This document shows, one piece after another, positions 16,744 to 25,441 of a stretch of 64,000 nt of DNA. Under the pieces are notes generated by a model. That model had not been told where the DNA came from, ran no database searches, and saw only the letters and a program-made list of their open reading frames with translations. The stretch's first letter is position 1, and each line of letters opens with the position of its first letter. Origin of the DNA: Rhodococcus jostii RHA1 (GTDB lineage: Bacteria; Actinomycetota; Actinomycetes; Mycobacteriales; Mycobacteriaceae); assembly GCF_000014565.1 (NCBI RefSeq), contig NC_008268.1, positions 2,914,001 to 2,978,000 of the forward strand, given 5' to 3'. The translations under genes were made by a program, and so were the position numbers.

Positions 16744-18453
16744 ATGCCCACTTCGCCTTCGAGTGACCTCACGGCCCTGGAATCGGCCCTCGCCGAGATA
16801 CGCGAACTCCAGGACGCCGCGTGGCCACCGCAGGTACCGCGGACAGTCGAGTACCCGATCGAGGGCCGCACCGTGATCGACTACCTGCGACACTGGGCGA
16901 CGGAACGACCGCAGACCGTCGCGATCGACTTCTACGGTCGTGCCATCACCTACGCCGAACTCGACGAACTGTCCGACCGCTTCGCCGGCTGGCTCCTGCA
17001 GCGGGGCGCGGCCGCCGGCGACCGCGTCGGCGTCCATCTCACCAACTGTCCGCAGTTCCATGTGGCGATGCTCGGGATCCTGAAGATCGGCGCCGTCCAC
17101 GTCCCGATCAATCCGCTGTTCCGGGAGCACGAACTGGCGTACGAACTCGACGACGCCGGCGTGGAGATCCTGCTGACGCAGGATTCGTTCGCGGCCATGG
17201 TCGACTCCGTGCTCGACCAGACGGCGTTGCGGCACGTCGCGATCACCGCCCTGTCGGACCTGCTGCCCGCCGAACCCAGCGTCGCACCGCCGTTCCCCCT
17301 CACCTCCGCACCCACCGACTGGGCGCAGATCATGAACTCCGTTCGCGCCGAGCCGATTCCGATGAATCCCGACGCGTTGGCGGCACTGAACTACACCGGC
17401 GGCACCACCGGGATGCCGAAGGGCTGCGAACACACGCAGGCGCACATGGTCTACACCGCCGCCACCGCGACACTGGCCGGCGGCAGGCAGGTGGGCGAGG
17501 CTCCCCCGGTGGTCCTCGGGTTCCTGCCCATCTTCTGGATCGCCGGCGAGGACTTCGGCATCCTGTACCCGCTGATCAACGGCGGCACCGTCGTGCTCCT
17601 CAACCGCTGGGACCCGGACGCCGCGGCGACCCTCGTCGACAGTCGTGGGGTGACGTCGATGGTCGGGACGGTCGACAACTATGTCGAACTGATGGATCTG
17701 CCCGGCTTCGCCGAACGAGACTTCTCCACGCTGGACAACGCGATGGCCGTGTCGTTCGTGCTGAAGCTCGACCCCGCGATTCGCGGCCGCTGGCGCGACG
17801 CCACCGGCCACGTGCTACGGGAAGCCAGTTACGGGATGACGGAGACGCACACCGCCGACACCATCACGCTCGGCTTCCAGACCGACGACGAAGACCTGCT
17901 CAGCGAACCCGTGTTCTGCGGACTTCCGGTTCCGGGCACCGACGTGCTGATCGTCGACGATGCCGGGGCGCCCGTGCCGGTGGGGCAAGCCGGACAGATC
18001 GTCGTGCGCAGTCCGTCGCTGCTCACCGGTTACTACGGCAAACCTGACGCCACCGCTGCCGCGCTCCGCGACGGATGGCTCCAGACCGGCGACGTCGGCA
18101 AGCTGAACGGCAAAGGCGCACTGCACTATCTGGCGCGCAACAAGGAGATGATCAAGACCAACGGAATGAGCGTGTTCCCCTCCGAGGTCGAGGCACTGCT
18201 CATGCTGCACCCCGACATCCAGTCGGCCGCGGTGGTGCCGAAGCCCGATCCGGGCAAAGGCCAGGTGCCGTTCGCGTTCGTTCAGCTCCTGCCCGACCGT
18301 GAGGTCTCGGGCGAGGAACTGCAGGAGTGGGCCGCCCGGAACATGGCCACCTATAAGGTGCCCACCGTCGAGGTGCTCGACGCCCTACCCATGACGGCGA
18401 CCGGGAAGGTCCGCAAGGCCGACCTGTTCGCCCTGGCCGAGGAGTACAAGTGA
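16744..18453 (+). CDS. Acyl-CoA synthetase (AMP-forming)
   Basis: This 569-residue ANL-superfamily ligase would activate a carboxylic acid to its CoA thioester via an acyl-adenylate. Visible motifs are the phosphate loop NYTGGTTGMPKGCEH, A5-type SYGMTETHT, A7 DGWLQTGDVGKLN, A8 RNKEMIKTNGMSVFPSEVE and the A10 lysine PMTATGKVRKADL. ATG 16744 follows GGGAG. The stop overlaps the GTG of the carboxylase (GTGA), so synthesis is coupled: the synthetase product is a likely substrate for that enzyme. The acid itself cannot be named. Confidence 0.88.
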   Translation: MPTSPSSDLTALESALAEIRELQDAAWPPQVPRTVEYPIEGRTVIDYLRHWATERPQTVAIDFYGRAITYAELDELSDRFAGWLLQRGAAAGDRVGVHLTNCPQFHVAMLGILKIGAVHVPINPLFREHELAYELDDAGVEILLTQDSFAAMVDSVLDQTALRHVAITALSDLLPAEPSVAPPFPLTSAPTDWAQIMNSVRAEPIPMNPDALAALNYTGGTTGMPKGCEHTQAHMVYTAATATLAGGRQVGEAPPVVLGFLPIFWIAGEDFGILYPLINGGTVVLLNRWDPDAAATLVDSRGVTSMVGTVDNYVELMDLPGFAERDFSTLDNAMAVSFVLKLDPAIRGRWRDATGHVLREASYGMTETHTADTITLGFQTDDEDLLSEPVFCGLPVPGTDVLIVDDAGAPVPVGQAGQIVVRSPSLLTGYYGKPDATAAALRDGWLQTGDVGKLNGKGALHYLARNKEMIKTNGMSVFPSEVEALLMLHPDIQSAAVVPKPDPGKGQVPFAFVQLLPDREVSGEELQEWAARNMATYKVPTVEVLDALPMTATGKVRKADLFALAEEYK

Positions 18454-21400
18454 CCCTGCTGGTCGCCAATCGTGGCGAGATCGCGCTCCGCATCATCCGC
18501 ACCGCCGAGGAGATGTCGGTCGACACCGTCGCCGTCTACGCGGAGGACGATGCGGACAGTCCCCACGTGCGCGCGGCAACCGAAGCGGTCGCGCTCCGCG
18601 GTTCCGGCCCGTCCGCGTATCTGGACCCCCGGGCCATTCTCGGCGCGGCCGCCGAGTTCGGTGCCACGGCAGTGCACCCCGGCTACGGATTCCTCAGCGA
18701 GAACGCCGCTTTCGCACGCGCCTGCGCCGAGGCCGGACTGACCTTCGTGGGCCCGAGCCCCGACGTGCTCGACATCTTCGGCGACAAGTCGTCGGCACGT
18801 GAGGCCGCGGTGGCCGCGAAGGTGCCGGTGCTCACCGCGACCACCGGTCCCACCGACTTGGACGGCGTCCGCGCGTTCTTCGCGGAACACCCGGGCGGCA
18901 TCATGATCAAGGCGCTCGCGGGCGGCGGTGGTCGCGGCATCCGTGCCGTCCGCAGCGCGGACCGGGTCGAGGAGGAGTACCGGCTGTGCGCGTCCGAGGC
19001 GCAACTCGGATTCGGCAACCCCGCACTGTTCGCCGAGGCACTCCTCGACGGCGCCCGGCACATCGAGGTGCAGGTCGTGGCGGCACCGCAGGCGGGTGTG
19101 ACGCGGGCCCTGGCCGTCGGTGACCGCGACTGCAGCGTGCAGCGCCGCCACCAGAAACTCGTCGAGATCGCCCCCGCGCAGGGGCTCGACCCGGGACTGC
19201 GCAGCGAACTGCACGAGGCCGCGGCTCGGCTGTGCGCCAGTGTCGGGTACCGGGGACTCGCCACCGTCGAATTCCTGGTGTTCCGGGACGGCTTCGTGTT
19301 CCTGGAGGTCAATCCCCGAATCCAGGTGGAGCACACGGTCACCGAGGAGGTGACGGGGGTCGACCTCGTCGCCGTGCAAATCGACGTCGCCCGGGGTGCG
19401 GACTACGGGGACCTGTCGCTTCCCGACGGCGTCAGCGCCGTGGGGCTCGACACGTCGGGCACCCCCGCCGCCGCGCGTGGAATCGCCGTCCAGGCCCGCG
19501 TCAACATGGAAACGATGCGCCCCGACGGTCAGGCCGTTCCCGCCGCGGGCACCCTGTCCGTCTTCTCGCCGCCGACGGGACCGGGTGTGCGCGTCGACAC
19601 CTACGGCCGGCCCGGACTGTCGCCGAGCCCGCGGTACGACTCGCTGCTCGCGAAGGTGATCGTGCATTCGCGGGGCCCGTCGTTCTCGGCCGCAGTGCGC
19701 AAGGCGGATGCGGCGCTCGCCGAGTTCGTCGTCGAGGGCGTCCCCACCAATATCGGCTTCCTCCGGGCGATTCTGGCGGATCCCGGCTTCGCCGACGGCG
19801 TCGTCGGCACCGACCATCTCGCCGAGCGGATGAGCGCGCTCGTCGACGCCGCGCACGTGCACCAGCCGGCGGAGGTGGCGTCGGAAACACTCGAGTTGCG
19901 GGCGGGTGAGGACGTGCTGCGCGCCCACATGGCCGGGACCGTCGTGGAGGCTGCCGGAGAAGGTGCGACCGTGGAGTCGGGTGCTCAGCTCGTGGTGCTC
20001 GAAGCCATGAAGATGCAGCACGTGATCGCCGCGCCCGCCGGTGCGGTGGTCCAGCGGAATCTGGTGTCGCCCGGGCAGAACGTCAACGCCGGCGACCCGT
20101 TGGTCGTGATCCGCCGCACGGGATCGGAGGCCGGCGACGTCGCCGACAGCGCAACCGATCTGGATCGTGAGCGCGCAGACCTGGCGGAGATCCGGCAGCG
20201 ACACGAGGTGACCCTCGACGCCGCCCGGCCCGCCGCGATCGCGAAGCGCACGAAGCTCGGGCGGCGCAGCGCACGGGCCAACATCGACGATCTGGTCGAT
20301 CCCGGCAGCTTCGTCGAATACGGACCTCTCGTCCTGGCCGCGCAGCGCAGCCGCCGCTCCGAGCAGGACCTGATCGAGAACACCCCCGCCGACGGGCTCG
20401 TCGCCGGGCTCGCCACCGTCAACGGCGACGTATTCGGTTCGCGCGACGCGCAGGCGGTGGTGCTGTCGTACGACTACACGGTGCTCGCCGGAACCCAGGG
20501 CATGCGCAACCACGCGAAGACCGACCGGGTGATCGAACTCGCCGGCCGCAAGCAGGTCCCGGTGGTCCTGTTCGCCGAGGGCGGCGGCGGACGGCCGGGT
20601 GACACCGACGCCGGCCCGGCAGCAGGACTGGACCTGAACACCTTCCGGTCGCTGGCGGCGCTGAACGGGAAGGTCCCGCTGGTGTCGGTCGTCTCCGGGC
20701 GCTGCTTCGCGGGCAACGCCGCCCTCGCCGGAGTCTGCGACGTCCTCATCGCCACCCCCGACGCGAACATCGGCATGGGCGGCCCGGCGATGGTGGAGGG
20801 CGGCGGACTCGGGGTGTACCGGCCGGAGGACATCGGACCCGTCGACGTGCAGCGGCGAAACGGCGTCATCGATCTGCTCGCCAGGGACGAGGCGCACGCC
20901 GTCGAACTGGCGAAGAAGTACTTGTCGTACTTCCAGGGCGCGCTGCCCGAGTGGGAGGCCCCCGACGAGCGGCTCGCACGCCACGTCGTCCCGGAGAACC
21001 GGTTGCGCGCCTACGACGTTCGCAGTGCCGTGGAAGCCATCGCCGACGTCGGCTCTGTCCTCGAACTACGCCGCGACCACGGCGTCGGCATCGTCACCGC
21101 GCTGATCCGGGTGGAGGGGGCGCCGTACGGGCTGGTCGCGAACAGCAGCCACCACCTCGGCGGCGCGATCGACGCGGTCGCGGCGGACAAGATGGCCCGC
21201 TTCCTGGAGCTGTGCGAATCGTTCGGCCTGCCCGTCGTCTCGCTGTGCGACACACCGGGATTCATGGTCGGCCCCGACTCGGAGAAGGAGGCCACGGTTC
21301 GCCGGTTCGGCAAGCTGTTCGTCGCGGGCGCGCGGATGACCGTGCCGTACGGGACGATCATCCTGCGCAAGGGGTACGGCCTCGGCGCGATGGCCATGGC

Positions 21401-21671
21401 GGGCGGTTCCTTCCACGCGTCCGAGTTCACGGTCGCGTGGCCGACCGGAGAGATCGGGGCCATGGGACTGGAAGGCGCGGTGCGGCTCGGATTCCGGAAG
21501 GAACTCGAGGCCATCGACGACCCCGCCGAGCGCAACACCGCGTTCGCACAACTCGTCGACGCCGCCTACCAGCACGGGAAGGCCCTGAACGCGGCGACGA
21601 TCTTCGAACTCGACGACGTCATCGACCCGGCCGACTCCCGTGCCTGGATCGTGCGCCTCCGGCGCCCGTGA
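18450..21671 (+). CDS. Single-chain acyl-CoA carboxylase (BC-BCCP-CT fusion)
   Basis: This 1073-residue enzyme joins three activities. Biotin carboxylase spans about 1-450 (ANRGEIALRIIRTAEE, ATP-grasp GGGGRGIRAV, EVNPRIQVEHTVTEE). The biotinyl domain is at about 480-555 with LEAMKMQ, biotinylated on Lys521. A carboxyltransferase fills about 575-1073 (GTQGMRNHAKTDR, FAGNAALAGVCD, CDTPGFMVGPDSE). The layout matches the long-chain acyl-CoA carboxylase (LCC) class described from mycobacteria, which accepts a range of acyl-CoAs. It carboxylates acyl-CoA using ATP and bicarbonate. It overlaps the synthetase gene, so the pair likely activates and carboxylates one acid. Confidence 0.9.
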   Translation: MTLLVANRGEIALRIIRTAEEMSVDTVAVYAEDDADSPHVRAATEAVALRGSGPSAYLDPRAILGAAAEFGATAVHPGYGFLSENAAFARACAEAGLTFVGPSPDVLDIFGDKSSAREAAVAAKVPVLTATTGPTDLDGVRAFFAEHPGGIMIKALAGGGGRGIRAVRSADRVEEEYRLCASEAQLGFGNPALFAEALLDGARHIEVQVVAAPQAGVTRALAVGDRDCSVQRRHQKLVEIAPAQGLDPGLRSELHEAAARLCASVGYRGLATVEFLVFRDGFVFLEVNPRIQVEHTVTEEVTGVDLVAVQIDVARGADYGDLSLPDGVSAVGLDTSGTPAAARGIAVQARVNMETMRPDGQAVPAAGTLSVFSPPTGPGVRVDTYGRPGLSPSPRYDSLLAKVIVHSRGPSFSAAVRKADAALAEFVVEGVPTNIGFLRAILADPGFADGVVGTDHLAERMSALVDAAHVHQPAEVASETLELRAGEDVLRAHMAGTVVEAAGEGATVESGAQLVVLEAMKMQHVIAAPAGAVVQRNLVSPGQNVNAGDPLVVIRRTGSEAGDVADSATDLDRERADLAEIRQRHEVTLDAARPAAIAKRTKLGRRSARANIDDLVDPGSFVEYGPLVLAAQRSRRSEQDLIENTPADGLVAGLATVNGDVFGSRDAQAVVLSYDYTVLAGTQGMRNHAKTDRVIELAGRKQVPVVLFAEGGGGRPGDTDAGPAAGLDLNTFRSLAALNGKVPLVSVVSGRCFAGNAALAGVCDVLIATPDANIGMGGPAMVEGGGLGVYRPEDIGPVDVQRRNGVIDLLARDEAHAVELAKKYLSYFQGALPEWEAPDERLARHVVPENRLRAYDVRSAVEAIADVGSVLELRRDHGVGIVTALIRVEGAPYGLVANSSHHLGGAIDAVAADKMARFLELCESFGLPVVSLCDTPGFMVGPDSEKEATVRRFGKLFVAGARMTVPYGTIILRKGYGLGAMAMAGGSFHASEFTVAWPTGEIGAMGLEGAVRLGFRKELEAIDDPAERNTAFAQLVDAAYQHGKALNAATIFELDDVIDPADSRAWIVRLRRP

Positions 21672-21710
21672 GTACTTGTTAACCGCGGGACGTTAATAAG
21701 TACTCACGGG
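21665..21710. terminator. Long bidirectional palindrome between convergent genes
   Basis: CCCGTGAGTACTT...GTTAAC pairs with GTTAA...AAGTACTCACGGG, giving a stem of about 18 bp around a short GC loop. The stop codons of both the carboxylase (21669-21671) and the AcuI-like gene (21693-21695) lie within it. It probably terminates both transcripts. A small second stem (GGGCGACGCCC) follows. Confidence 0.8.
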
Positions 21711-22694
21711 GGCGACGCCCACCACGGCCCGGCCCGAGTAGGTGCCTGCCCGCACCTGGTCGATCACCGAGACGACGTCCGCGATCGGAACATCGTGGGT
21801 GATCGATTCGAGCCGGGACGGTGCGAGGTCGGACGCGAGACGGCCCCACAGCCGGCGCCGCTGGTCGATCGGGTACTGCACCGAGTCGATGCCGAGCAGG
21901 CTGACACCCCGCAGGATGAACGGCAGGACCGTGGTCTCCAACTTCGGTCCGCCGGTCAGCCCACTCGCCGCGACCGCGCCCCCGTATTCGATGGTGCTGA
22001 GCACGTGCGCCAGGGTGGCGCCGCCGACGCAGTCGACGGCGGCGGCCCACTGGGCCTTGCCGAGCGGACGCGGTTTCGTATCGGGCTCCGGAAGTCGTCC
22101 GATCACCCTGCTCGCGCCCAGTTCGGTGAGCAGTTCCGCCTTCTCCGGCTTTCCGCTCGACGCGACCACCTCGAAGCCCGCCGCCGACAGCAGGTCGACG
22201 GCGACGGTGCCGACGCCGCCACTCGCACCGGTCACGAGCACCGGACCGTTTCCCGGCTCGACACCACGGGACAGCAGCGCCTCCACGCTCATCGCGGCCG
22301 TGAAACCGGCGGTCCCGATCGCGGCGGCGGTGCGGGTGGACATGCCGTCGAGTTTCACCACCCAGTCCGCCGGGACACGGGCGAACTGCGCGTACCCGCC
22401 GTGGCGGGCGGTGCCGATGTCGTAGCCGTGGGCGACGACCGTGTCACCGACGGAGAACTCCGGGGACTGCGACTCGACGACGGTGCCTGCCACATCGATG
22501 CCGGGCACGATGGGGTACTCGCGGACCACTCCACCCTTCGGCGTGAGAGCCAGCGCGTCCTTGAAGTTCACGCTGGAGTACTCGACCTGGATCGTGACCT
22601 CGCCCTGCGGCAGGAACGACTCGTCGACCGTCTCCTGGGAGAGGCCGATGGCGCCCTCGTTCTCGCGAGCGATCCAGGCGGTGAATTCCTTCAT
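21693..22694 (-). CDS. AcuI/YhdH-type acryloyl-CoA reductase (MDR family)
   Basis: This 333-residue zinc-free medium-chain reductase has VEYSSVNFKDALALTPKGGVV at the N-terminus, GIDVAGTVVES, and the NADPH fold VLVTGASGGVGTVAVDLL, all typical of AcuI/YhdH, which reduce acrylyl-CoA to propionyl-CoA with NADPH. The C-terminal block (LLGIDSVQYPIDQRRRLWGRL) is diagnostic of the group. ATG 22694 gives MKEFTAWIA. It is convergent with the acyl-CoA synthetase/carboxylase genes, so a shared short-chain acyl-CoA role is possible. Confidence 0.85.
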   Translation of the reverse strand: MKEFTAWIARENEGAIGLSQETVDESFLPQGEVTIQVEYSSVNFKDALALTPKGGVVREYPIVPGIDVAGTVVESQSPEFSVGDTVVAHGYDIGTARHGGYAQFARVPADWVVKLDGMSTRTAAAIGTAGFTAAMSVEALLSRGVEPGNGPVLVTGASGGVGTVAVDLLSAAGFEVVASSGKPEKAELLTELGASRVIGRLPEPDTKPRPLGKAQWAAAVDCVGGATLAHVLSTIEYGGAVAASGLTGGPKLETTVLPFILRGVSLLGIDSVQYPIDQRRRLWGRLASDLAPSRLESITHDVPIADVVSVIDQVRAGTYSGRAVVGVAPVSTY

Positions 22695-22782
22695 CAGCTT
22701 GCTCTCCTGACCTCGGGGGTGCGTCGAGACCATCATGCGACAACCGTGTCCCGCAGACGAGGCCGGGGCGAAGTTCCCCGGA

Positions 22783-23853
22783 TCAGAAGCGCAGGAGCAC
22801 CTTGCTCGACGAGGACGCATCCCGGGCCGATGCGAAGGCGGTGAGCGCATCGGCGACGTCGTACTCGGCGGTGACGATCGGATCCACCACCAGGGAGCCG
22901 TCGGCGAGGGCGGCCACCACCTCGTCGATCTCGTCGTTGAACCGGAAGGAGCCGACCAGGTCCAGTTCCCGGGTGATCGCGATCGACACGGGTACCGGCT
23001 GATCGCCGGAGGGAAGTAGACCGACCATGACGACCCGGCCGCCGCGGGCCGTGCCGTGTATCGCCGATGCGAGACCACGATGGTTGCCGGAGCATTCGAT
23101 GGTGACGTCCGCTTCCACCGCCGCGACGGCGTCGGCATCGGTGGCGGTGAGGGTCTCGTCCGCGCCCACGGCGCGCGCGATCCTCAGCGGGTACTCGTGC
23201 ATGTCCACCGCCGTGATCTTCCCGGCGCCCGCACGCTTCAGTACCGCCACCACGAGCGCGCCGATGGGTCCGGCCCCGATGACGAGGACCGACCGGTCCT
23301 TCACCTCCCCTGCCCGCGCGACCGCGTGCCACGCCACGCTCGCCGGCTCGGCCAGTGAGGCCAGACGCAGATCGAGTCCGTCGGGAAGGACCCGGAGCAT
23401 GCGGGTCGGCACGGCGACGTGGCTGACGAACAACCCGTCCGCGTGCGGAAAATGCGCCGCACTGCCCAGGTACGTGCATCCGGGCGAGATATTGGGGCGA
23501 TCGGCCGGATACTTCGCGCTGTCGCCGCCGGGGGTCGCAGGATGGATGGTGACGGGGGTGCCGGCGCCGGGACCGCTTCCGTCCGTCGCACCGATCAGGA
23601 CGGTGCCCGACGCCTCGTGTCCGAGCCGCATGGGTGCGCGAAGGATCGATTCGCCGGCGGCGCCGTGCTGCCAGTAGTGGAGATCGGATCCGCAGATCCC
23701 GCCGTAGGCGATGCGGATCACCGCTTCGTCCGGTTTCGGTGCGGCGATAGGCACCTCCTCCACGCGCAGGTCCTGCGCACCGTGGGCGACGACCGCCTGC
23801 GCGTGCGTCGGAACCTCGATGGCGTGTGAAGCGGTGGTCGGGCTGGTGTTCAT
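22783..23853 (-). CDS. Zn-dependent L-idonate/L-gulonate 5-dehydrogenase
   Basis: This 356-residue zinc alcohol dehydrogenase has GGICGSDLHYWQHGAAG, LGHEASG, and VLVIGAGPIGALVVAVLKRAGA. GSDLHYWQHG is typical of the IdnD/RspB group, which oxidises the C5 hydroxyl of L-idonate or L-gulonate with NAD(P). It ends the minus-strand hexonate operon. With mannonate oxidoreductase and mannonate dehydratase alongside, oxidation of L-gulonate to D-fructuronate fits better than idonate use, but the choice is an inference. ATG 23853 gives MNTSPTT. Confidence 0.8.
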   Translation of the reverse strand: MNTSPTTASHAIEVPTHAQAVVAHGAQDLRVEEVPIAAPKPDEAVIRIAYGGICGSDLHYWQHGAAGESILRAPMRLGHEASGTVLIGATDGSGPGAGTPVTIHPATPGGDSAKYPADRPNISPGCTYLGSAAHFPHADGLFVSHVAVPTRMLRVLPDGLDLRLASLAEPASVAWHAVARAGEVKDRSVLVIGAGPIGALVVAVLKRAGAGKITAVDMHEYPLRIARAVGADETLTATDADAVAAVEADVTIECSGNHRGLASAIHGTARGGRVVMVGLLPSGDQPVPVSIAITRELDLVGSFRFNDEIDEVVAALADGSLVVDPIVTAEYDVADALTAFASARDASSSSKVLLRF

Positions 23854-23888
23854 CGGTGAAGTCCAGTTCTGTCGGAGGTCGGAGCCTG

Positions 23889-24827
23889 TCATCTGGTGAC
23901 GGGTTCCGCGGTGGTGAGGAGCCCGAGTTCGTCCCGGCGCGGCATGCCCTCCCAGTCGCCGGACACGGTGCATGCGAACGCCCCGACTGTCACAGCGGTT
24001 CGCAGCCGGTCGGCGGGTGCCACGCCGGCCAGTCGTTCCGCGAGGTAGCCGGCGACGAAACCGTCTCCGGCCCCGACGGAGTCGACCACGCTCACCGGCA
24101 CCGCGGGCAGGGAGTACGTCTCTCCGTCGATCATCGCCAGGCATCCCTGGGCCCCCAGTTTCAGGATGCTCTCGCGTGGTCCGAGGTCGCGGACACGGGC
24201 GACGAGTTCGGCGGGGGTGCCGTCGCCCACCGCGATCGCGGCCTCGTCCTCACCTGCGAAGACGATGTCCGACAACGCGATCAGCTCACGGAAGACGGGG
24301 GCCGCGTCGTCCGGCGACCACAGCGCGCGGCGATAGTTGAGATCGAATGACACCGGAATGCCCAGTGCGCGTGCCCGTTCGGCGCAGTGCAGGGTGGTCT
24401 TCCTGGCGGTGTCGGACAGGGCAGGGGTGATGCCGGTGACGTGCAGCAGGGACGCCGACTCGAGGCGGTCGTCCGCGATGTCCGACATCGTGAGCCGCGA
24501 CCCCGCGCTGCCGGTCCGGTAATACCAGACGCGGGTGGCGGTGGCGGTTCGCCGCTCCTTCACCATCAGCCCGGTCGGAGCATCCGGATCGCGGATGACG
24601 TCGGCGGTGATTCCCTCGGCCCGGAGTTCCCGTTCGATCAGGTCGCCCAGACTGTCCTGGCCGACGCGCCCGATCCAGGTGACGTCGACGCCGAGTCGCC
24701 GCAGCGCGATCGCGAAGTTCGATTCGGCGCCGCCGATTCCCACGTGGAGCGTGGAGGTGTGGGCGAGCGGTCCGGTGTCGACCGCCCTGGTGAGGGCCAT
24801 CGTCTCGCCGAATGTCAGCACCGTCAT
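23889..24827 (-). CDS. 2-keto-3-deoxygluconate kinase (PfkB family)
   Basis: The 312-residue sugar kinase begins MTVLTFGETMALTRAV and has GIGGAESNFAIALRRLG for substrate binding, the KDG-kinase-like VWYYRTGSAGSRL, and the catalytic VDSVGAGDGFVAGYL with its Asp. It would phosphorylate 2-keto-3-deoxygluconate to KDPG using ATP in the cytoplasm. Its ATG overlaps the stop of the KDPG aldolase gene, the next enzyme in the pathway, so the two are translationally coupled. Confidence 0.88.
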   Translation of the reverse strand: MTVLTFGETMALTRAVDTGPLAHTSTLHVGIGGAESNFAIALRRLGVDVTWIGRVGQDSLGDLIERELRAEGITADVIRDPDAPTGLMVKERRTATATRVWYYRTGSAGSRLTMSDIADDRLESASLLHVTGITPALSDTARKTTLHCAERARALGIPVSFDLNYRRALWSPDDAAPVFRELIALSDIVFAGEDEAAIAVGDGTPAELVARVRDLGPRESILKLGAQGCLAMIDGETYSLPAVPVSVVDSVGAGDGFVAGYLAERLAGVAPADRLRTAVTVGAFACTVSGDWEGMPRRDELGLLTTAEPVTR

Positions 24828-25441
24828 CACGCGACCTCCAGTTCGGCGACGACGTCGGCGAGGCGCCGGCATCGTTCGGCCAGCTGCCCGAGGTCGCCGC
24901 CGCGGAGTGCGTCCCCGATCAGCGGGCCGCCGAGGCTGACCGCCGCCGCTCCGGCCGCGAACCACGCGGGGACGTCCTCGATGCCCACCCCACCCGAGGG
25001 AACCACCTGGATGTCGGGGAAGGGGCCGCGCAGGTGCCCGATGTACTCCGGCCCGACCACCGACGCCGGGAACAGCTTCACGGCAGTCGCACCCGCGTGC
25101 CATCCGTTCCACAGTTCGGTCGGGGTGAATCCGCCCGGGTAGATCGGAACTCCGGCACGCACGGCGGTGGCGATGACGTCGAGGTTGGTCGTCGGGGTCA
25201 CGAGGTAGTCGGCACCCACGTCGAGGGCGGCGCGGGCCTGGTCGACGGTGGTGACCGTCCCGACCCCGATCTCGACGCCGTCGGGTGCGGCGCGCCGGAT
25301 GCTGTTCAGGGACTCGAGGGTGCCCGGCGTGCTCATCGTCAGCTCGACGGCGCGCACCCCGTTCTCGGCGAGGACGGTCACCACGGGGGCGTATCGGTCG
25401 GCGTGCGCGGCGCGCAGCACCGCGATGACGGAGGAGGTCAT
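24827..25441 (-). CDS. eda: KDPG aldolase (Eda)
   Basis: This 204-residue class I aldolase splits 2-keto-3-deoxy-6-phosphogluconate into pyruvate and glyceraldehyde-3-phosphate. Features are the catalytic Glu in VRAVELTMSTPG, IGVGTVTTVDQARAAL, the Schiff-base lysine in TAVKLFPASVVG, and the phosphate loop VVPSGGVGIEDV. It lies between the transporter and the KDG kinase, overlapping both by a few bases. It gives the final step of the operon's pathway. Confidence 0.9.
   Translation of the reverse strand: MTSSVIAVLRAAHADRYAPVVTVLAENGVRAVELTMSTPGTLESLNSIRRAAPDGVEIGVGTVTTVDQARAALDVGADYLVTPTTNLDVIATAVRAGVPIYPGGFTPTELWNGWHAGATAVKLFPASVVGPEYIGHLRGPFPDIQVVPSGGVGIEDVPAWFAAGAAAVSLGGPLIGDALRGGDLGQLAERCRRLADVVAELEVA

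Noticed and set aside
16072..17811. Minus-strand frame of 579 residues opposite TetR and synthetase
   Set aside because: Both plus-strand genes have strong family motifs; this frame has none.
18351..20984. Long minus-strand frame of 877 residues opposite the carboxylase
   Set aside because: It is antisense to clear biotin carboxylase/BCCP/CT motifs; its Arg/His/Gly-rich composition is that of a high-GC shadow.
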